Under the pieces are notes generated by a model. That model was not told where the DNA came from and ran no database searches. It saw only the letters and a list, made by a program, of their open reading frames with translations. DNA of 20,312 bases from JAWPMV01 sp038527215 (lineage in GTDB: Bacteria > Bacteroidota > Bacteroidia > J057), in the NCBI GenBank assembly GCA_038527215.1, contig JBCBGC010000148.1, positions 1-20,312 of the forward strand, given 5' to 3'. Position numbers and translations under genes: made by a program. Positions 1 through 7,910 of this stretch are shown in pieces; the stretch's first letter is position 1, and every line of letters begins with the position of its first letter.

Positions 1-148
1 TCCTCCGACTGCAGGGAGGTGAGCTGTCCGGGTCAAGGACTCCGACATTTATGTTGTCGGAGGTCTCTGCGATTTTTTTGTAATCATGGAGACCCCGGAT
101 AAGTCTTTTCGCTAACGCTCAAAGCCTTTCCGGGGTGACATATTTGTG
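1..148. repeat. Direct repeat, copy 1 (148 nt, structured)
   Basis: This copy aligns base for base with 218-365 at a constant offset of 217 nt, with scattered substitutions. It may extend left beyond the window. Three inverted repeats are visible: CTCCGACA (40-47) with TGTCGGAG (55-62), perfect 8-bp arms and a 7-nt loop; GGTCTC (62-67) with GAGACC (89-94); and ACCCCGGA (92-99) with TCCGGGGT (129-136). The second and third share bases, so they would exclude each other. In this copy the first hairpin is perfect, while the inner part of the third has decayed. No reading frame worth calling lies in 1-362. The family is unknown; a dispersed intergenic palindromic repeat or a small non-autonomous element is the simplest reading. 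Confidence 0.8.
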
Positions 149-182
149 AGTGGATGAGTCTCTCCAAAACCTTTTGGTGAAA

Positions 183-198
183 GCATCTCCATGATACA
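183..198 (-). repeat. Inverted fragment of the same repeat
   Basis: Between the two direct copies, the minus strand reads TGTATCATGGAGATGC. This resembles the internal repeat segment TGTAATCATGGAGACC (around 79-94 and 296-311), with one base missing and a mismatch near the end. It is preceded on the same strand by GGGTGAC, a heptamer that also occurs in the repeat. This may be a decayed third copy in inverted orientation. The match is short and could be chance. Confidence 0.35.
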
Positions 199-217
199 TT
201 TTCGTCACCCTTGAAGC

Positions 218-365
218 TCCACCGACTGGAAGGAGGTAAGCTGTCCGGGTCAAGGACTCCGACAGCTATATCTTTGGAGGTCTCTGCGATTTTTTTGTAA
301 TCATGGAGACCCCGGATAAGGCTTTGCGCTAACGCTCAAAGCCTTTCCGGGGTGACATATTTGTG
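218..365. repeat. Direct repeat, copy 2 (148 nt, structured)
   Basis: Second copy of the 1-148 repeat. Here the long hairpin is best preserved: ACCCCGGA (309-316) pairs with TCCGGGGT (346-353), and the stem continues through AAGGCTTTG (318-326) against CAAAGCCTT (337-345) with one bulged T, then CG against CG round a CTAA loop, with a CT bulge. The total is close to 19 base pairs. The 5' hairpin that is perfect in copy 1 is eroded here. The element lies downstream of the minus-strand lipoprotein gene ending at 440, so its transcript could run into this hairpin, but no U-tract follows the stem on either strand. Confidence 0.8.
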
Positions 366-439
366 GGGAGTTGGGGGATCAAGAAGCCTTTTGCTGAAAT
401 CTTGACGTATGCAACATTCGGGATGATTCATGTTTTTAA

Positions 440-1177
440 TCATCCTCCTGTCAGAACTACCGAAATATTACTCAGCTCAATACGGGACAGTTCCTCTAAT
501 TTCCCTAAATCAAAGGCTCGGTCGACTTTTTCCAGGGTAAACTGTCCTTGGTCAGCTTTATAGTTCACAAAGTCTGCAAACCTCAGTCCTTCGATGGTTC
601 TCACATTATAGGCTTCCCGAAATCGAATGCCCCCGCCGTCAGTTTGATATTCATAGGCCAGGTAATCCATGGTCCAGGTTTCTGGGTGAATCCAGTAATA
701 AAAGACATCCTCAAAATCTTCTCCCCCGCCAATCTCGCTGAAACTAATGCGGATTTTATGATAAGGAGTACCTTTGATCACACTGGTTCCCTGGTAAGCC
801 TTCCGTACCGCCGGATCATTGAGCTTGAAGGGAAGTAAGGCAAAATAAATCACGGAATTGACGGAACTGGCGTAGCGACCGGCCATGCTGTCGGGCACCG
901 CTATCTCCTCTCCGTCCAGGGTCCGCATGTATTTTTCGTTGGTCAGGATGTCGGTGTACAAGCCAGCGGTATCCTGAAAACTGCGCTCGTATTCAAAAAT
1001 CCCTTCCGCATGTAAGGCCCGGTAATGCCTGCCTCTAAAATCAAATTCTACATTAGACCGTTCAAAAAGGGGGCCTCCGTGGGCGTTGATGGCCCGTTGA
1101 ATGATTTCCTCGGGACTGAGGGATTGGCAGCCAGTCATGATCGCAAGGATTATCAGTGTCCATCCTAAATTCCGCAT
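440..1177 (-). CDS. DUF6503-like lipoprotein
   Basis: A 245-residue protein starting with a short basic N-terminus, a hydrophobic stretch (about 5-15) and a lipobox-like MTGC, with Cys17 as the expected lipidated residue. The mature part opens with a helix ending in AINAHGG (about 29-35) and continues as beta-rich sequence with many Tyr, Phe and Trp residues, such as FDFRGRHY near 46-53 and YYWIHPETW in the second half. I recognise this as the general pattern of the DUF6503 family of Bacteroidota envelope lipoproteins, whose function is unknown; a lipid- or lipoprotein-binding beta fold is only a guess. The gene stands alone on the minus strand, with the repeats downstream and the divergent acetyltransferase upstream. 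The family name is moderately certain, the lipoprotein call more so. Confidence 0.75.
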   Translation of the reverse strand: MRNLGWTLIILAIMTGCQSLSPEEIIQRAINAHGGPLFERSNVEFDFRGRHYRALHAEGIFEYERSFQDTAGLYTDILTNEKYMRTLDGEEIAVPDSMAGRYASSVNSVIYFALLPFKLNDPAVRKAYQGTSVIKGTPYHKIRISFSEIGGGEDFEDVFYYWIHPETWTMDYLAYEYQTDGGGIRFREAYNVRTIEGLRFADFVNYKADQGQFTLEKVDRAFDLGKLEELSRIELSNISVVLTGG

Positions 1178-1312
1178 ATCGTCTATGGTTTCTGCTTCTA
1201 ATTAGCGTTTCTTTCCTGGACAAAAAAAATGCGCTTCGACCAAACCGTCTGTCTGCTCGCTGACCTCCCTGATTTTATCGTAATTTGCCCCTGTTTTTCT
1301 AATCAAAACCGC

Positions 1313-1891
1313 ATGGAGCAAGCTTATTTCAGTCATCCAACGGCCATCATTGATCCTGGAGCCCGTATCGGAGAGGGGTGCAAAATATGGCATTTCTGCC
1401 ATGTGATGCCGGATAGTGAGCTCGGAGCAGGCTGTAGCCTGGGGCAAAATGTCTTTATCGCCAGCCGGGTGAAGCTAGGTAAGGGGGTGAAAGTGCAGAA
1501 CAATGTTTCGATTTACGAAGGCGTCACTTGCGAGGACGAAGTCTTTCTGGGACCCTCCATGGTTTTTACCAATGTGCGCAATCCCCGCAGTGCGGTGGTA
1601 AGGAAACACGCCTATGAGCCTACGCATGTAGGAAAAGGAGCCTCCATAGGAGCCAATGCGACCATCGTCTGTGGCAACGACATCGGAGCCTATGCCTTCA
1701 TTGGGGCGGGAGCGGTGGTGAATAGAAGCGTGCCGGCCTACGCCCTGGTGGTAGGCAATCCAGCCCGGCAAATCGGCTGGGTCAGTGAGTATGGCCATCG
1801 CTTATACTTTGACGAAGGTGGCCGGGCCGCATGCACGGAGTCTGGACAGCAGTACCGCTTAAGCGAGGGCCGGGTGAAACGCATTTCCTAA
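1313..1891 (+). CDS. wbpD: UDP-sugar N-acetyltransferase, WbpD/WlbB type (left-handed beta helix)
   Basis: A 192-residue hexapeptide-repeat acyltransferase. The start at 1313 (MEQAYFSHPTAIID) is preferred over the in-frame ATG at 1229, because family members begin a few residues before the HPTAIID motif and the 28 extra residues match nothing. Imperfect [LIV]-G-x-x-x-x hexads run through residues 10-140. The segments IWHFCHVM (25-32), GQNVFIASRV (44-53), VQNNVSIYEG (61-70), FLGPSMVFTNVRNPRS (78-93) and GASIGANATIVCG (109-121) are the hallmark of enzymes that acetylate the 3-amino group of UDP-2-acetamido-3-amino-2,3-dideoxy-glucuronate, a precursor of surface polysaccharide sugars. Acetyl-CoA would be the donor. 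No partner genes (aminotransferase, dehydrogenase) are nearby; it sits 9 nt before an indoleamine dioxygenase gene, an unexpected partner. Confidence 0.85.
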   Translation: MEQAYFSHPTAIIDPGARIGEGCKIWHFCHVMPDSELGAGCSLGQNVFIASRVKLGKGVKVQNNVSIYEGVTCEDEVFLGPSMVFTNVRNPRSAVVRKHAYEPTHVGKGASIGANATIVCGNDIGAYAFIGAGAVVNRSVPAYALVVGNPARQIGWVSEYGHRLYFDEGGRAACTESGQQYRLSEGRVKRIS

Positions 1892-1900
1892 GCAAAATTC

Positions 1901-3007
1901 ATGACTTACGAAGACATAATTGAACGATTTGACCTGCATCCTGTGTCTGGTTTTCTTCCTTCGCGGGGCGCTGACGAACCTATGCCCGAGGCCTGGCGGG
2001 ATTGGGAAACGCTGGCGACCGCTCTTCCGACTCGTTTGGCGGAAGGGGATCGAAGCTGGCGGGAAGAAATGGTAGCTGGTCCTGAAAAATGGATCGAAGG
2101 GCTGAATCCGGCCCAGCAAAAAAGGGGCATGTTATTGCTGTCTTTTTTGTCTCATGCCTTTCTCCATCAAGCAGGACCTCGGCCTACGGTACTGCCCGCC
2201 CCACTAGCGATTCCCTGGACCCAGGTGGCCAGGCAGTTAGGACGACTTCCGGTGATTACTCATGCCTCCATGGTGCTGGAAAACTGGCGCTTAATTGATC
2301 CTGAAGGGGAAATGGAACCGGAAAATCTTCAATGCCTGATCCAATTTGTGCCTGACCGGCAACATGACTGGTTTTTTTGCCTGACCTCTATGGTGGAATA
2401 TGTAGGAGGACCCGCCGTGGGCGAAATGATCCGATTGCGAGAGGAAGGGCCGAAGCTTTCGTCAGAGAACTTGAAGCACATGTTGGGGTTATTCGAGGAG
2501 AAATTACAAGCCATGACGGCCATGCTCTTGCGCATGGGAGAGCATCTGGAACCGGATTTTTTTTACCATCAACTCCGTCCCTATATCGCCTCCATAGAAA
2601 ACGTAACCTATGAAGGCGTTATCCCTGCTATCCACAGTTATCACGGCGGCAGTGCGGCACAAAGTAGCCTGATCCAGGCTTTTGACCGGGTGCTGGGGGT
2701 AAAGCATCTCCATCCGCATGCCTCGGCTTATCTGGACGAAATGCTCACCTATATGCCCGCGCCGCATCAGGCATTTTTAGCCTGGCTGGAAAGCGGGCCG
2801 GATTATGCCCGGTTCTGGCAGCGAACTGGCCTAAAGGAGCCATGGAAGCAGGCGCGCAATGCTTTACTGGATTTCCGCACGGCTCACCTCAAGGTGGTAT
2901 CCACCTTTATTATGGGTCCCGCCCGTCAAAGCGGTGAAACTGCTCTGGGGACAGGCGGGACCGATGTGATGGGCTTTTTGAAGGAGGTAAGGAATGATAC
3001 GGCTTAG
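1901..3007 (+). CDS. Indoleamine 2,3-dioxygenase family protein (heme)
   Basis: A 368-residue protein matching the indoleamine 2,3-dioxygenase family along its length; these enzymes open the indole ring of tryptophan to N-formylkynurenine. Visible family blocks: RPTVLPAPLAIPW (94-106), THASMVLENW (120-129), VEYVGG (165-170), FYHQLRPY (221-228), GGSAAQSS (249-256), a YMP..H block near 284-289, and GTGGTDVMGFLK (350-361). By alignment with human IDO1, His329 (in AHLKVVSTFI) is the proximal heme ligand, and Phe221 and Arg226 match the substrate-pocket Phe226 and Arg231, so the active site looks intact. The gene starts 9 nt after the acetyltransferase stop, probably in one transcript. Kynureninase and a formamidase-like gene lie about 6 kb downstream. 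Most bacteria use tryptophan 2,3-dioxygenase (KynA) instead. Substrate preference cannot be read from sequence. Confidence 0.9.
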   Translation: MTYEDIIERFDLHPVSGFLPSRGADEPMPEAWRDWETLATALPTRLAEGDRSWREEMVAGPEKWIEGLNPAQQKRGMLLLSFLSHAFLHQAGPRPTVLPAPLAIPWTQVARQLGRLPVITHASMVLENWRLIDPEGEMEPENLQCLIQFVPDRQHDWFFCLTSMVEYVGGPAVGEMIRLREEGPKLSSENLKHMLGLFEEKLQAMTAMLLRMGEHLEPDFFYHQLRPYIASIENVTYEGVIPAIHSYHGGSAAQSSLIQAFDRVLGVKHLHPHASAYLDEMLTYMPAPHQAFLAWLESGPDYARFWQRTGLKEPWKQARNALLDFRTAHLKVVSTFIMGPARQSGETALGTGGTDVMGFLKEVRNDTA

Positions 3008-3020
3008 GGGCCTCCTGCAA

Positions 3021-6000
3021 TTACCGGTTGCTTGCGGGGAGAGTCGTTACCTCTCCTTTTTCCTGATATAAAGGCGTTCCCAAGCAAATCATATCCAGAA
3101 TCCTGGGGTTATATTTTACCGCATCGTGGGCCAGGTCTAATCGCAAAACAAATTTTTGAGTCATTTTACGCTTAGGTTTCTTTTTCTTCCGTTTAGGGAA
3201 ATCTTGATCTACCGAAATGAATGCCGGGGTGAAAATCGGATATTTATGAAAGGAGCGGTTTTTCTTCCGCTCTTTGTCTAGTTCGGCTTTTCGAATGGAT
3301 AGGCTACGGACCGCTTGATGGATGGCTGCAATTTCCGCAGTGTCTAGCGGGTCTGCTAATTGCTTTTCTAAGACATCAATCATCTTTTTTAGGAGTTTTC
3401 GCTCCTTATTTACAGCCTTATTACTCACTCTTTCCGGCACAATGGCTTTCCGTTGGGCATTGAAGGGGACCACGGCTACCCAGGCCCAGAAGTTATGCCA
3501 AGGTGTATTATCCCAGTTATTCTGGTCCTTGTGTAAATCTATTTTGATAGAGCGATAGACTTTTTTATCCACTCGCTTAAGAAATTTATACATTTTCCTC
3601 ATGTCTACCTCGAACCCTTCCGCAGTCCTCATGACCACATTGGTTAGGCGAATATGTTTCCCTAAAGCTGAGTCAGGTTGGGGAATTTGAAAAGTGAGGA
3701 TATCATTCGGATCATGGAAAGCAATGAGATCAAAACTGATGCCTTCGAGCATTTTTTGTTGGCGTGCGCTGTTCATTTTCTGCCAGAGGTGTGCTTTCAG
3801 CTCAGTTTGGCCCTTGGCAATGGAATCCTTAAGCGAGATTAAGCTCAATTGGTTATTGAGCATATACCACTTTTCGGTTTTCCTCAATAGGACTTGAGTC
3901 AGCCTGGCCCGGCTATCCAGTACACTGTCTGAGGTCTCATGAGGGTCTCTCGGCCGATCAGGGACTTTATTCAGCGTTTGAGCAAGGTGCTCAAAGAGGA
4001 TTCTGCTCCCTAAACTACCCGTGATCAGGTAGATGTTCTTGCCGGTCCCTGGGTTGTGATGGATAATCTTTTTTACTCCTGCTTCTACAGCCTCACTCAT
4101 TCTTCCCAGAAAGTTGCCTTGTCCAAAGGCCAGGTTAACATCTACCAGTCCATCAATCACAATGAGATTTTTAAGCTGCTTGTGAATCAGAGACTTGTCT
4201 TTATAAGGGATCCTGCTATCCCGAGCGGCTTCCCGATTGAGTTTGGCCAATTCTCGTTTTACCTCAATGGCGATGGGGGACCAATGCACGATGGAAAAGT
4301 GTAACTTTTTGTTTGCGCTGTTTTCAAACCATAATTCCCGAATGCTTGCATAAATCGTCTCAGAGCTCGGAGGAGTACCTTCCCTTTCATTGGCTGATCC
4401 TCTCATGTATCGAAATCTGCCCAAAGGCAAATAGCTAACAGATTCCAGCGCAGGTATATTGACGAATCCCATCTGTTCGGCCATTAAATGGGCCATCTGA
4501 TCGAAGTGATCGACCTCTTTACTTCCCATGCCGTGAACTGTGAGAACATGGATGGTATCATGTTGATCAAAAGTCGCTTCCAGGCCCAGAACGGTCGTAT
4601 CCGGGGCGAAAGCGTGCGGTAACTCTTTGGGACGAACATGCTTGGTTATTTTGTGAGCAGCCCTGGCGAGCCTCAGTAATTCAGAGCTAGTATTGCGATT
4701 GGTCTCCTGCTTATTGGGCTCGTGATCCGAAGGTCCAGGGGGTTTTAATGAAGTTTTAGATCCGGGACCCGCCCAGCCTTTCACCATATAGCTCCCTACG
4801 AAAGGATTATTTTTCGCTCCTTCACTGGGCTGCTCCAAATTTGTCATGGCATTAATTTGGCGTTTATCCCTTATGTTGCTAGCCATGCTGTAGCGGAGTC
4901 CTTTGAGGGGATAACGATAGAGAAAATTATCTTTGAGTCGTTGAGCATTCATGGTCCATTTGATCGAGTGAGAAATGGGAATGTCAAGCATCAGATTATT
5001 CTGAGGGAGCCGAAAGCCTAAAACATCATTGACATCATAAAAGGAAACAATTTGTAATTCGTCTTCCTCGCTAAAGGAGCGGTTCTTAAGCATCTGAATT
5101 TCTCCATACTTTTTCTGAAGATTGATAATCCGCCTTAATTTGCTTTCGATCATTTTCTCCACCGTAACGAGGTTCAAACTATCTACATTATAGTCCAGTA
5201 TGCCGGTGAAGATGAGCTGGTTATTCAGCATGAAGATAGATTTCAAGCTGCGGATTTGATTCGTGAGGAAATCGACTTCGTGGGAAGCTCTCTCCTCTTC
5301 TTCCTTAATGAAATCATCAATTTCTTTTTTTATCAAAGTGTTTTCTTTTTGACTGCTCGCCCGCTGCTTGAATTTTTCTAAGGTCTCCACGACGTATTTG
5401 TTAGCCACGGCTTGCTGGGAAACCTGGAGGTGCTGTTGCTGCTGAAGGATTTTTTTAGATTCCAGGCTTAGGCTTTGAATGTATTCATCTATCAGTTGAT
5501 TAGCTTCCCTGGGTTGACCCGCCTCAATTCGGCTAAGGTTTTGCCCTAGTTCTTGTCTTCCTGCTTCCAGGCTAGCGATTTTTCGGTCCAGAAGACTCAT
5601 GCGGTCCAGGAAGACGTTCATGGCAATTTCACTGCCCATACTGCCTGTAATGCAAATTAAGGGTTGCTCGGTGTGGCCATTTTTATCTATTCGTCTAAAC
5701 ACCTCTTCCACCAGGCCATGGATGGCCTGACGATAATTATTTTGACGATAGAGTGCCAAATCGCCGAGGATATCAATGAAATACTGGTTTTTAATGATAT
5801 CCGATAGGTGAGTCCGCTCAACCTCCTGCTCCCCCTTTTGATGCTTAGCATGCCCTGCTTCAGGATGGTTAAGCTGCTGATCAAGTCTAATCAAAGATGC
5901 TTTCGCCGGTGAGGTGATCGGGGTCCAATTCGCGATGAAAAAACAGAGATCTTGTCTGGGAATGTTTTTCGAAGGGATCGCTTCAGAGGCGAAATGAAAC

Positions 6001-6446
6001 GTGATGATTTGCCCGTGTCCGATCATCTTGCGGGCCAAAGGAGGTTGGCCGGCTGCAAGACGGGTTCTGACTGTATCAATGCTGAAGCTGATGGGGTTCA
6101 TTTTCGAGGCCCTGCCTTGATTGATGCTGTCTACCATGCTGATAATTAGGGTATTGTAATTGTGCCATTCTTTGTGGCGCATACCCGGGATCATCAGGAT
6201 ATTGACCAGGGTATCACGATCAAGCCAATGTTCTATGCCATTAAAAGGAGGGATTCCTTCCATGCTATACTGATCCTTATAGGAGGCCGTCAGTTCAAGA
6301 TTTTTGCACAACACATTTTTGGCTGAGCGGGAAGGAGAGCTTAACCCATCCCAAAGCCTACACGAGGAGAAAAAAAGTAAAAGACAGAGCAAACTCATCC
6401 ATCCCAGGCGAGTTTGAAGCGGTTTTGTAATCATGGTTGCTAACAT
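3021..6446 (-). CDS. Large lipoprotein with two alpha/beta-hydrolase-like modules
   Basis: A 1141-residue protein of unrecognised family. The N-terminus has a hydrophobic segment (about 15-28) and a lipobox-like FSSC with Cys29; the start could also be Met5 (6434). Two diverged copies of one module are visible. Module A: IPGM (86-89), NWTPI (173-177), ITGSMGS (266-272), MLNNQL (406-411), FYDVND (469-474). Module B: VHGM (637-640), HWSPI (721-725), ITGSLGS (808-814), MLNNQL (862-867), FHDPND (910-915). In alpha/beta-hydrolase terms these suggest an oxyanion-hole loop, a nucleophile elbow (Ser269, Ser811) and an acidic residue (Asp471 or Asp474; Asp912 or Asp915). I see no clear catalytic His after the acid in either module. 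A Gln/Glu/Lys-rich coiled coil (about 285-400) is inserted in module A. A Lys-rich patch is at 1085-1094. The region is AT-richer by eye than its neighbours. Exported, membrane-anchored esterase-like or scaffold protein is inference. Confidence 0.85.
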   Translation of the reverse strand: MLATMITKPLQTRLGWMSLLCLLLFFSSCRLWDGLSSPSRSAKNVLCKNLELTASYKDQYSMEGIPPFNGIEHWLDRDTLVNILMIPGMRHKEWHNYNTLIISMVDSINQGRASKMNPISFSIDTVRTRLAAGQPPLARKMIGHGQIITFHFASEAIPSKNIPRQDLCFFIANWTPITSPAKASLIRLDQQLNHPEAGHAKHQKGEQEVERTHLSDIIKNQYFIDILGDLALYRQNNYRQAIHGLVEEVFRRIDKNGHTEQPLICITGSMGSEIAMNVFLDRMSLLDRKIASLEAGRQELGQNLSRIEAGQPREANQLIDEYIQSLSLESKKILQQQQHLQVSQQAVANKYVVETLEKFKQRASSQKENTLIKKEIDDFIKEEEERASHEVDFLTNQIRSLKSIFMLNNQLIFTGILDYNVDSLNLVTVEKMIESKLRRIINLQKKYGEIQMLKNRSFSEEDELQIVSFYDVNDVLGFRLPQNNLMLDIPISHSIKWTMNAQRLKDNFLYRYPLKGLRYSMASNIRDKRQINAMTNLEQPSEGAKNNPFVGSYMVKGWAGPGSKTSLKPPGPSDHEPNKQETNRNTSSELLRLARAAHKITKHVRPKELPHAFAPDTTVLGLEATFDQHDTIHVLTVHGMGSKEVDHFDQMAHLMAEQMGFVNIPALESVSYLPLGRFRYMRGSANEREGTPPSSETIYASIRELWFENSANKKLHFSIVHWSPIAIEVKRELAKLNREAARDSRIPYKDKSLIHKQLKNLIVIDGLVDVNLAFGQGNFLGRMSEAVEAGVKKIIHHNPGTGKNIYLITGSLGSRILFEHLAQTLNKVPDRPRDPHETSDSVLDSRARLTQVLLRKTEKWYMLNNQLSLISLKDSIAKGQTELKAHLWQKMNSARQQKMLEGISFDLIAFHDPNDILTFQIPQPDSALGKHIRLTNVVMRTAEGFEVDMRKMYKFLKRVDKKVYRSIKIDLHKDQNNWDNTPWHNFWAWVAVVPFNAQRKAIVPERVSNKAVNKERKLLKKMIDVLEKQLADPLDTAEIAAIHQAVRSLSIRKAELDKERKKNRSFHKYPIFTPAFISVDQDFPKRKKKKPKRKMTQKFVLRLDLAHDAVKYNPRILDMICLGTPLYQEKGEVTTLPASNR

Positions 6447-6728
6447 ACAGATAGAGGTTTCCCTTCCCAGATGGGCAAGGGGTACGAAGTATTCCTGGCC
6501 AGCGTAAAGGTTGGCTGGTCAGGGAGTTTCGGGTAAAATTAAGTATGGGAATCAGGTCAACTTAACAGCACCTGTATGCATTTTGGAGAAAATTCTACTT
6601 GAAATATATCACAAAACAGGAAAAATTCAAGCAGACCTAACTGTTTTTTGGGATGCGTTTACCATAAAAACCTTCTATATACATTATCAGTTAAACTATT
6701 AACTTTACGTGGGTATGAATGTAAGCCT
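6447..6728. other. Divergent intergenic region with a 10-bp hairpin
   Basis: A 282-bp gap between the divergent lipoprotein and mrp genes. It contains an inverted repeat, CCTGGCCAGC (6494-6503) and GCTGGTCAGG (6514-6523), with a 10-nt loop; on the plus strand one pair is G-U, on the minus strand that position is an A-C mismatch, so the fold favours plus-strand RNA. No U-tract follows. The 3' half is very AT-rich. TAACTTTA at 6700-6707 differs by one base from the Bacteroidota -7 element and would place a start just before the mrp ATG. A 63-codon frame at 6511-6702 has no features of a gene. Confidence 0.4.
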
Positions 6729-7850
6729 ATGAAATTATTTGGAAATAAATCCGGCGGCATCACCAAGGAAGCCGTGTTGAAGGCCCTGAGTCATGTGGAT
6801 GATCCGGATTTGAAGAAGGACTTGGTAACCCTGAATATGATTCGGGATATCAAGATTGAGGGGAAAAAGGTGAGTTTTTCGGTGGTGCTGACAACGCCTG
6901 CCTGCCCCATGAAGGATGCCATACAAAACGCCTGTATCAATGCGATCAAGCTTATGGTGGACCAGGAGGCTGAGGTACACGCCCACATGACGGCTGAAGT
7001 GAGCCGTTCCAGCCAAAATCAAGTCCTACCTTCCGTTAAGAATATCATTGCCATTTCCTCCGGAAAGGGTGGAGTAGGGAAGTCTACCGTAGCTGCAAAC
7101 CTGGCCGTAGCGCTCGCCAATACTGGCGCCAAAGTAGGCCTGGTGGATGCAGACATCTATGGACCGAGTGTACCGATTCTGTTCGGATTTGAGAACGAAA
7201 GGCCTGTACTGGAAAATATCAATGGCAAAGATATGCTGGTGCCTTTTGAAGCCCATGGCGTAAAACTGATGTCCATCGGGGTCTTGATTCGGGCAGACCA
7301 GGCCATGGTCTGGCGAGGTCCGATGGCCTCTAAGGCACTTCGGCAATTGATCTTTGATACGAATTGGGGCGAAATAGATTACCTGCTGGTCGACCTACCG
7401 CCGGGAACCGGAGATATTCACCTGACCCTGGTCCAGGCCTTGCCCGTTACCGGAGCGGTGGTGATCACCACGCCACAAAAAGTAGCGGTAGCGGATGCGC
7501 GTAAAGGAGCAGAAATGTTCCGGAGCCCTCAGATCAATGTCCCCATCCTGGGGGTGATTGAGAACATGGCCTATTTTGTGCCGGATGATGCGCCGGAAAA
7601 AAAGTATCATCTATTCGGGAAGGAAGGGGGGAAAATGCTGTCTGAGGCTTTAGAAGCGCCCCTTTTGGGAGAAATTCCCTTGAGGCAAGCGATCAGCGAG
7701 AACAGCGATCAGGGTAAGCCAGTAGCCGTATATCAGGATGGGGTGCTCGCAGCTGCCTTTAATCAGCTTTCAGAGAAACTTGCCCAGAATATTGCGATCA
7801 GGAATGCCCAGAACCCGCCCACCCAAAAGGTTGAGATACAGACTCCTTAG
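6729..7850 (+). CDS. mrp: Mrp/ApbC-type Fe-S carrier ATPase with N-terminal MIP18 domain
   Basis: A 373-residue P-loop ATPase that carries and transfers Fe-S clusters. The start at 6729 (MKLFGNKSGG) is chosen over the in-frame ATG at 6648, whose 27 extra codons are AT-rich and unlike the family. Residues about 11-90 form a MIP18 (DUF59) domain with the TTPACP motif at 55-60 (Cys59). The deviant Walker A motif GKGGVGKST is at 112-120, followed by DADIYGPSVP and DLPPGTGD, typical of Mrp/NBP35. The CxxC seen near the C-terminus of many ApbC proteins is absent: the block after ENMAYF reads VPDDAPEKKYHLFG. To my knowledge that is usual in Bacteroidota relatives rather than a defect. The NifU-C-like gene follows 60 nt later, consistent with a shared Fe-S job. 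Confidence 0.93.
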   Translation: MKLFGNKSGGITKEAVLKALSHVDDPDLKKDLVTLNMIRDIKIEGKKVSFSVVLTTPACPMKDAIQNACINAIKLMVDQEAEVHAHMTAEVSRSSQNQVLPSVKNIIAISSGKGGVGKSTVAANLAVALANTGAKVGLVDADIYGPSVPILFGFENERPVLENINGKDMLVPFEAHGVKLMSIGVLIRADQAMVWRGPMASKALRQLIFDTNWGEIDYLLVDLPPGTGDIHLTLVQALPVTGAVVITTPQKVAVADARKGAEMFRSPQINVPILGVIENMAYFVPDDAPEKKYHLFGKEGGKMLSEALEAPLLGEIPLRQAISENSDQGKPVAVYQDGVLAAAFNQLSEKLAQNIAIRNAQNPPTQKVEIQTP

Positions 7851-7910
7851 CCCTGCGGGTACCAAGGATAAAGGTTTGATTATATGTCGGGATTTGCGTT
7901 ATTTTAACCT

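Noticed and set aside
1..365. Possible CRISPR array
   Set aside because: Only two copies of a long (148 nt), imperfect unit with a 69-nt gap; no short identical repeats and no cas gene.
363..563. Short plus-strand reading frame at the end of repeat copy 2
   Set aside because: It overlaps the lipoprotein gene on the other strand, has no recognisable features and begins in repeat DNA.
3021..6446. Reading the large lipoprotein as an active serine lipase
   Set aside because: The elbow serines are present, but a catalytic histidine could not be placed in either module, so only a hydrolase-like fold is claimed.
6511..6702. 63-codon reading frame in the divergent intergenic region
   Set aside because: AT-rich, no homology I recognise, starts inside the hairpin, and its end overlaps the predicted mrp promoter region.
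6648..6728. N-terminal extension of the Mrp protein
   Set aside because: The 27 additional residues are not part of the MIP18-Mrp family pattern; the ATG at 6729 gives the expected N-terminus.
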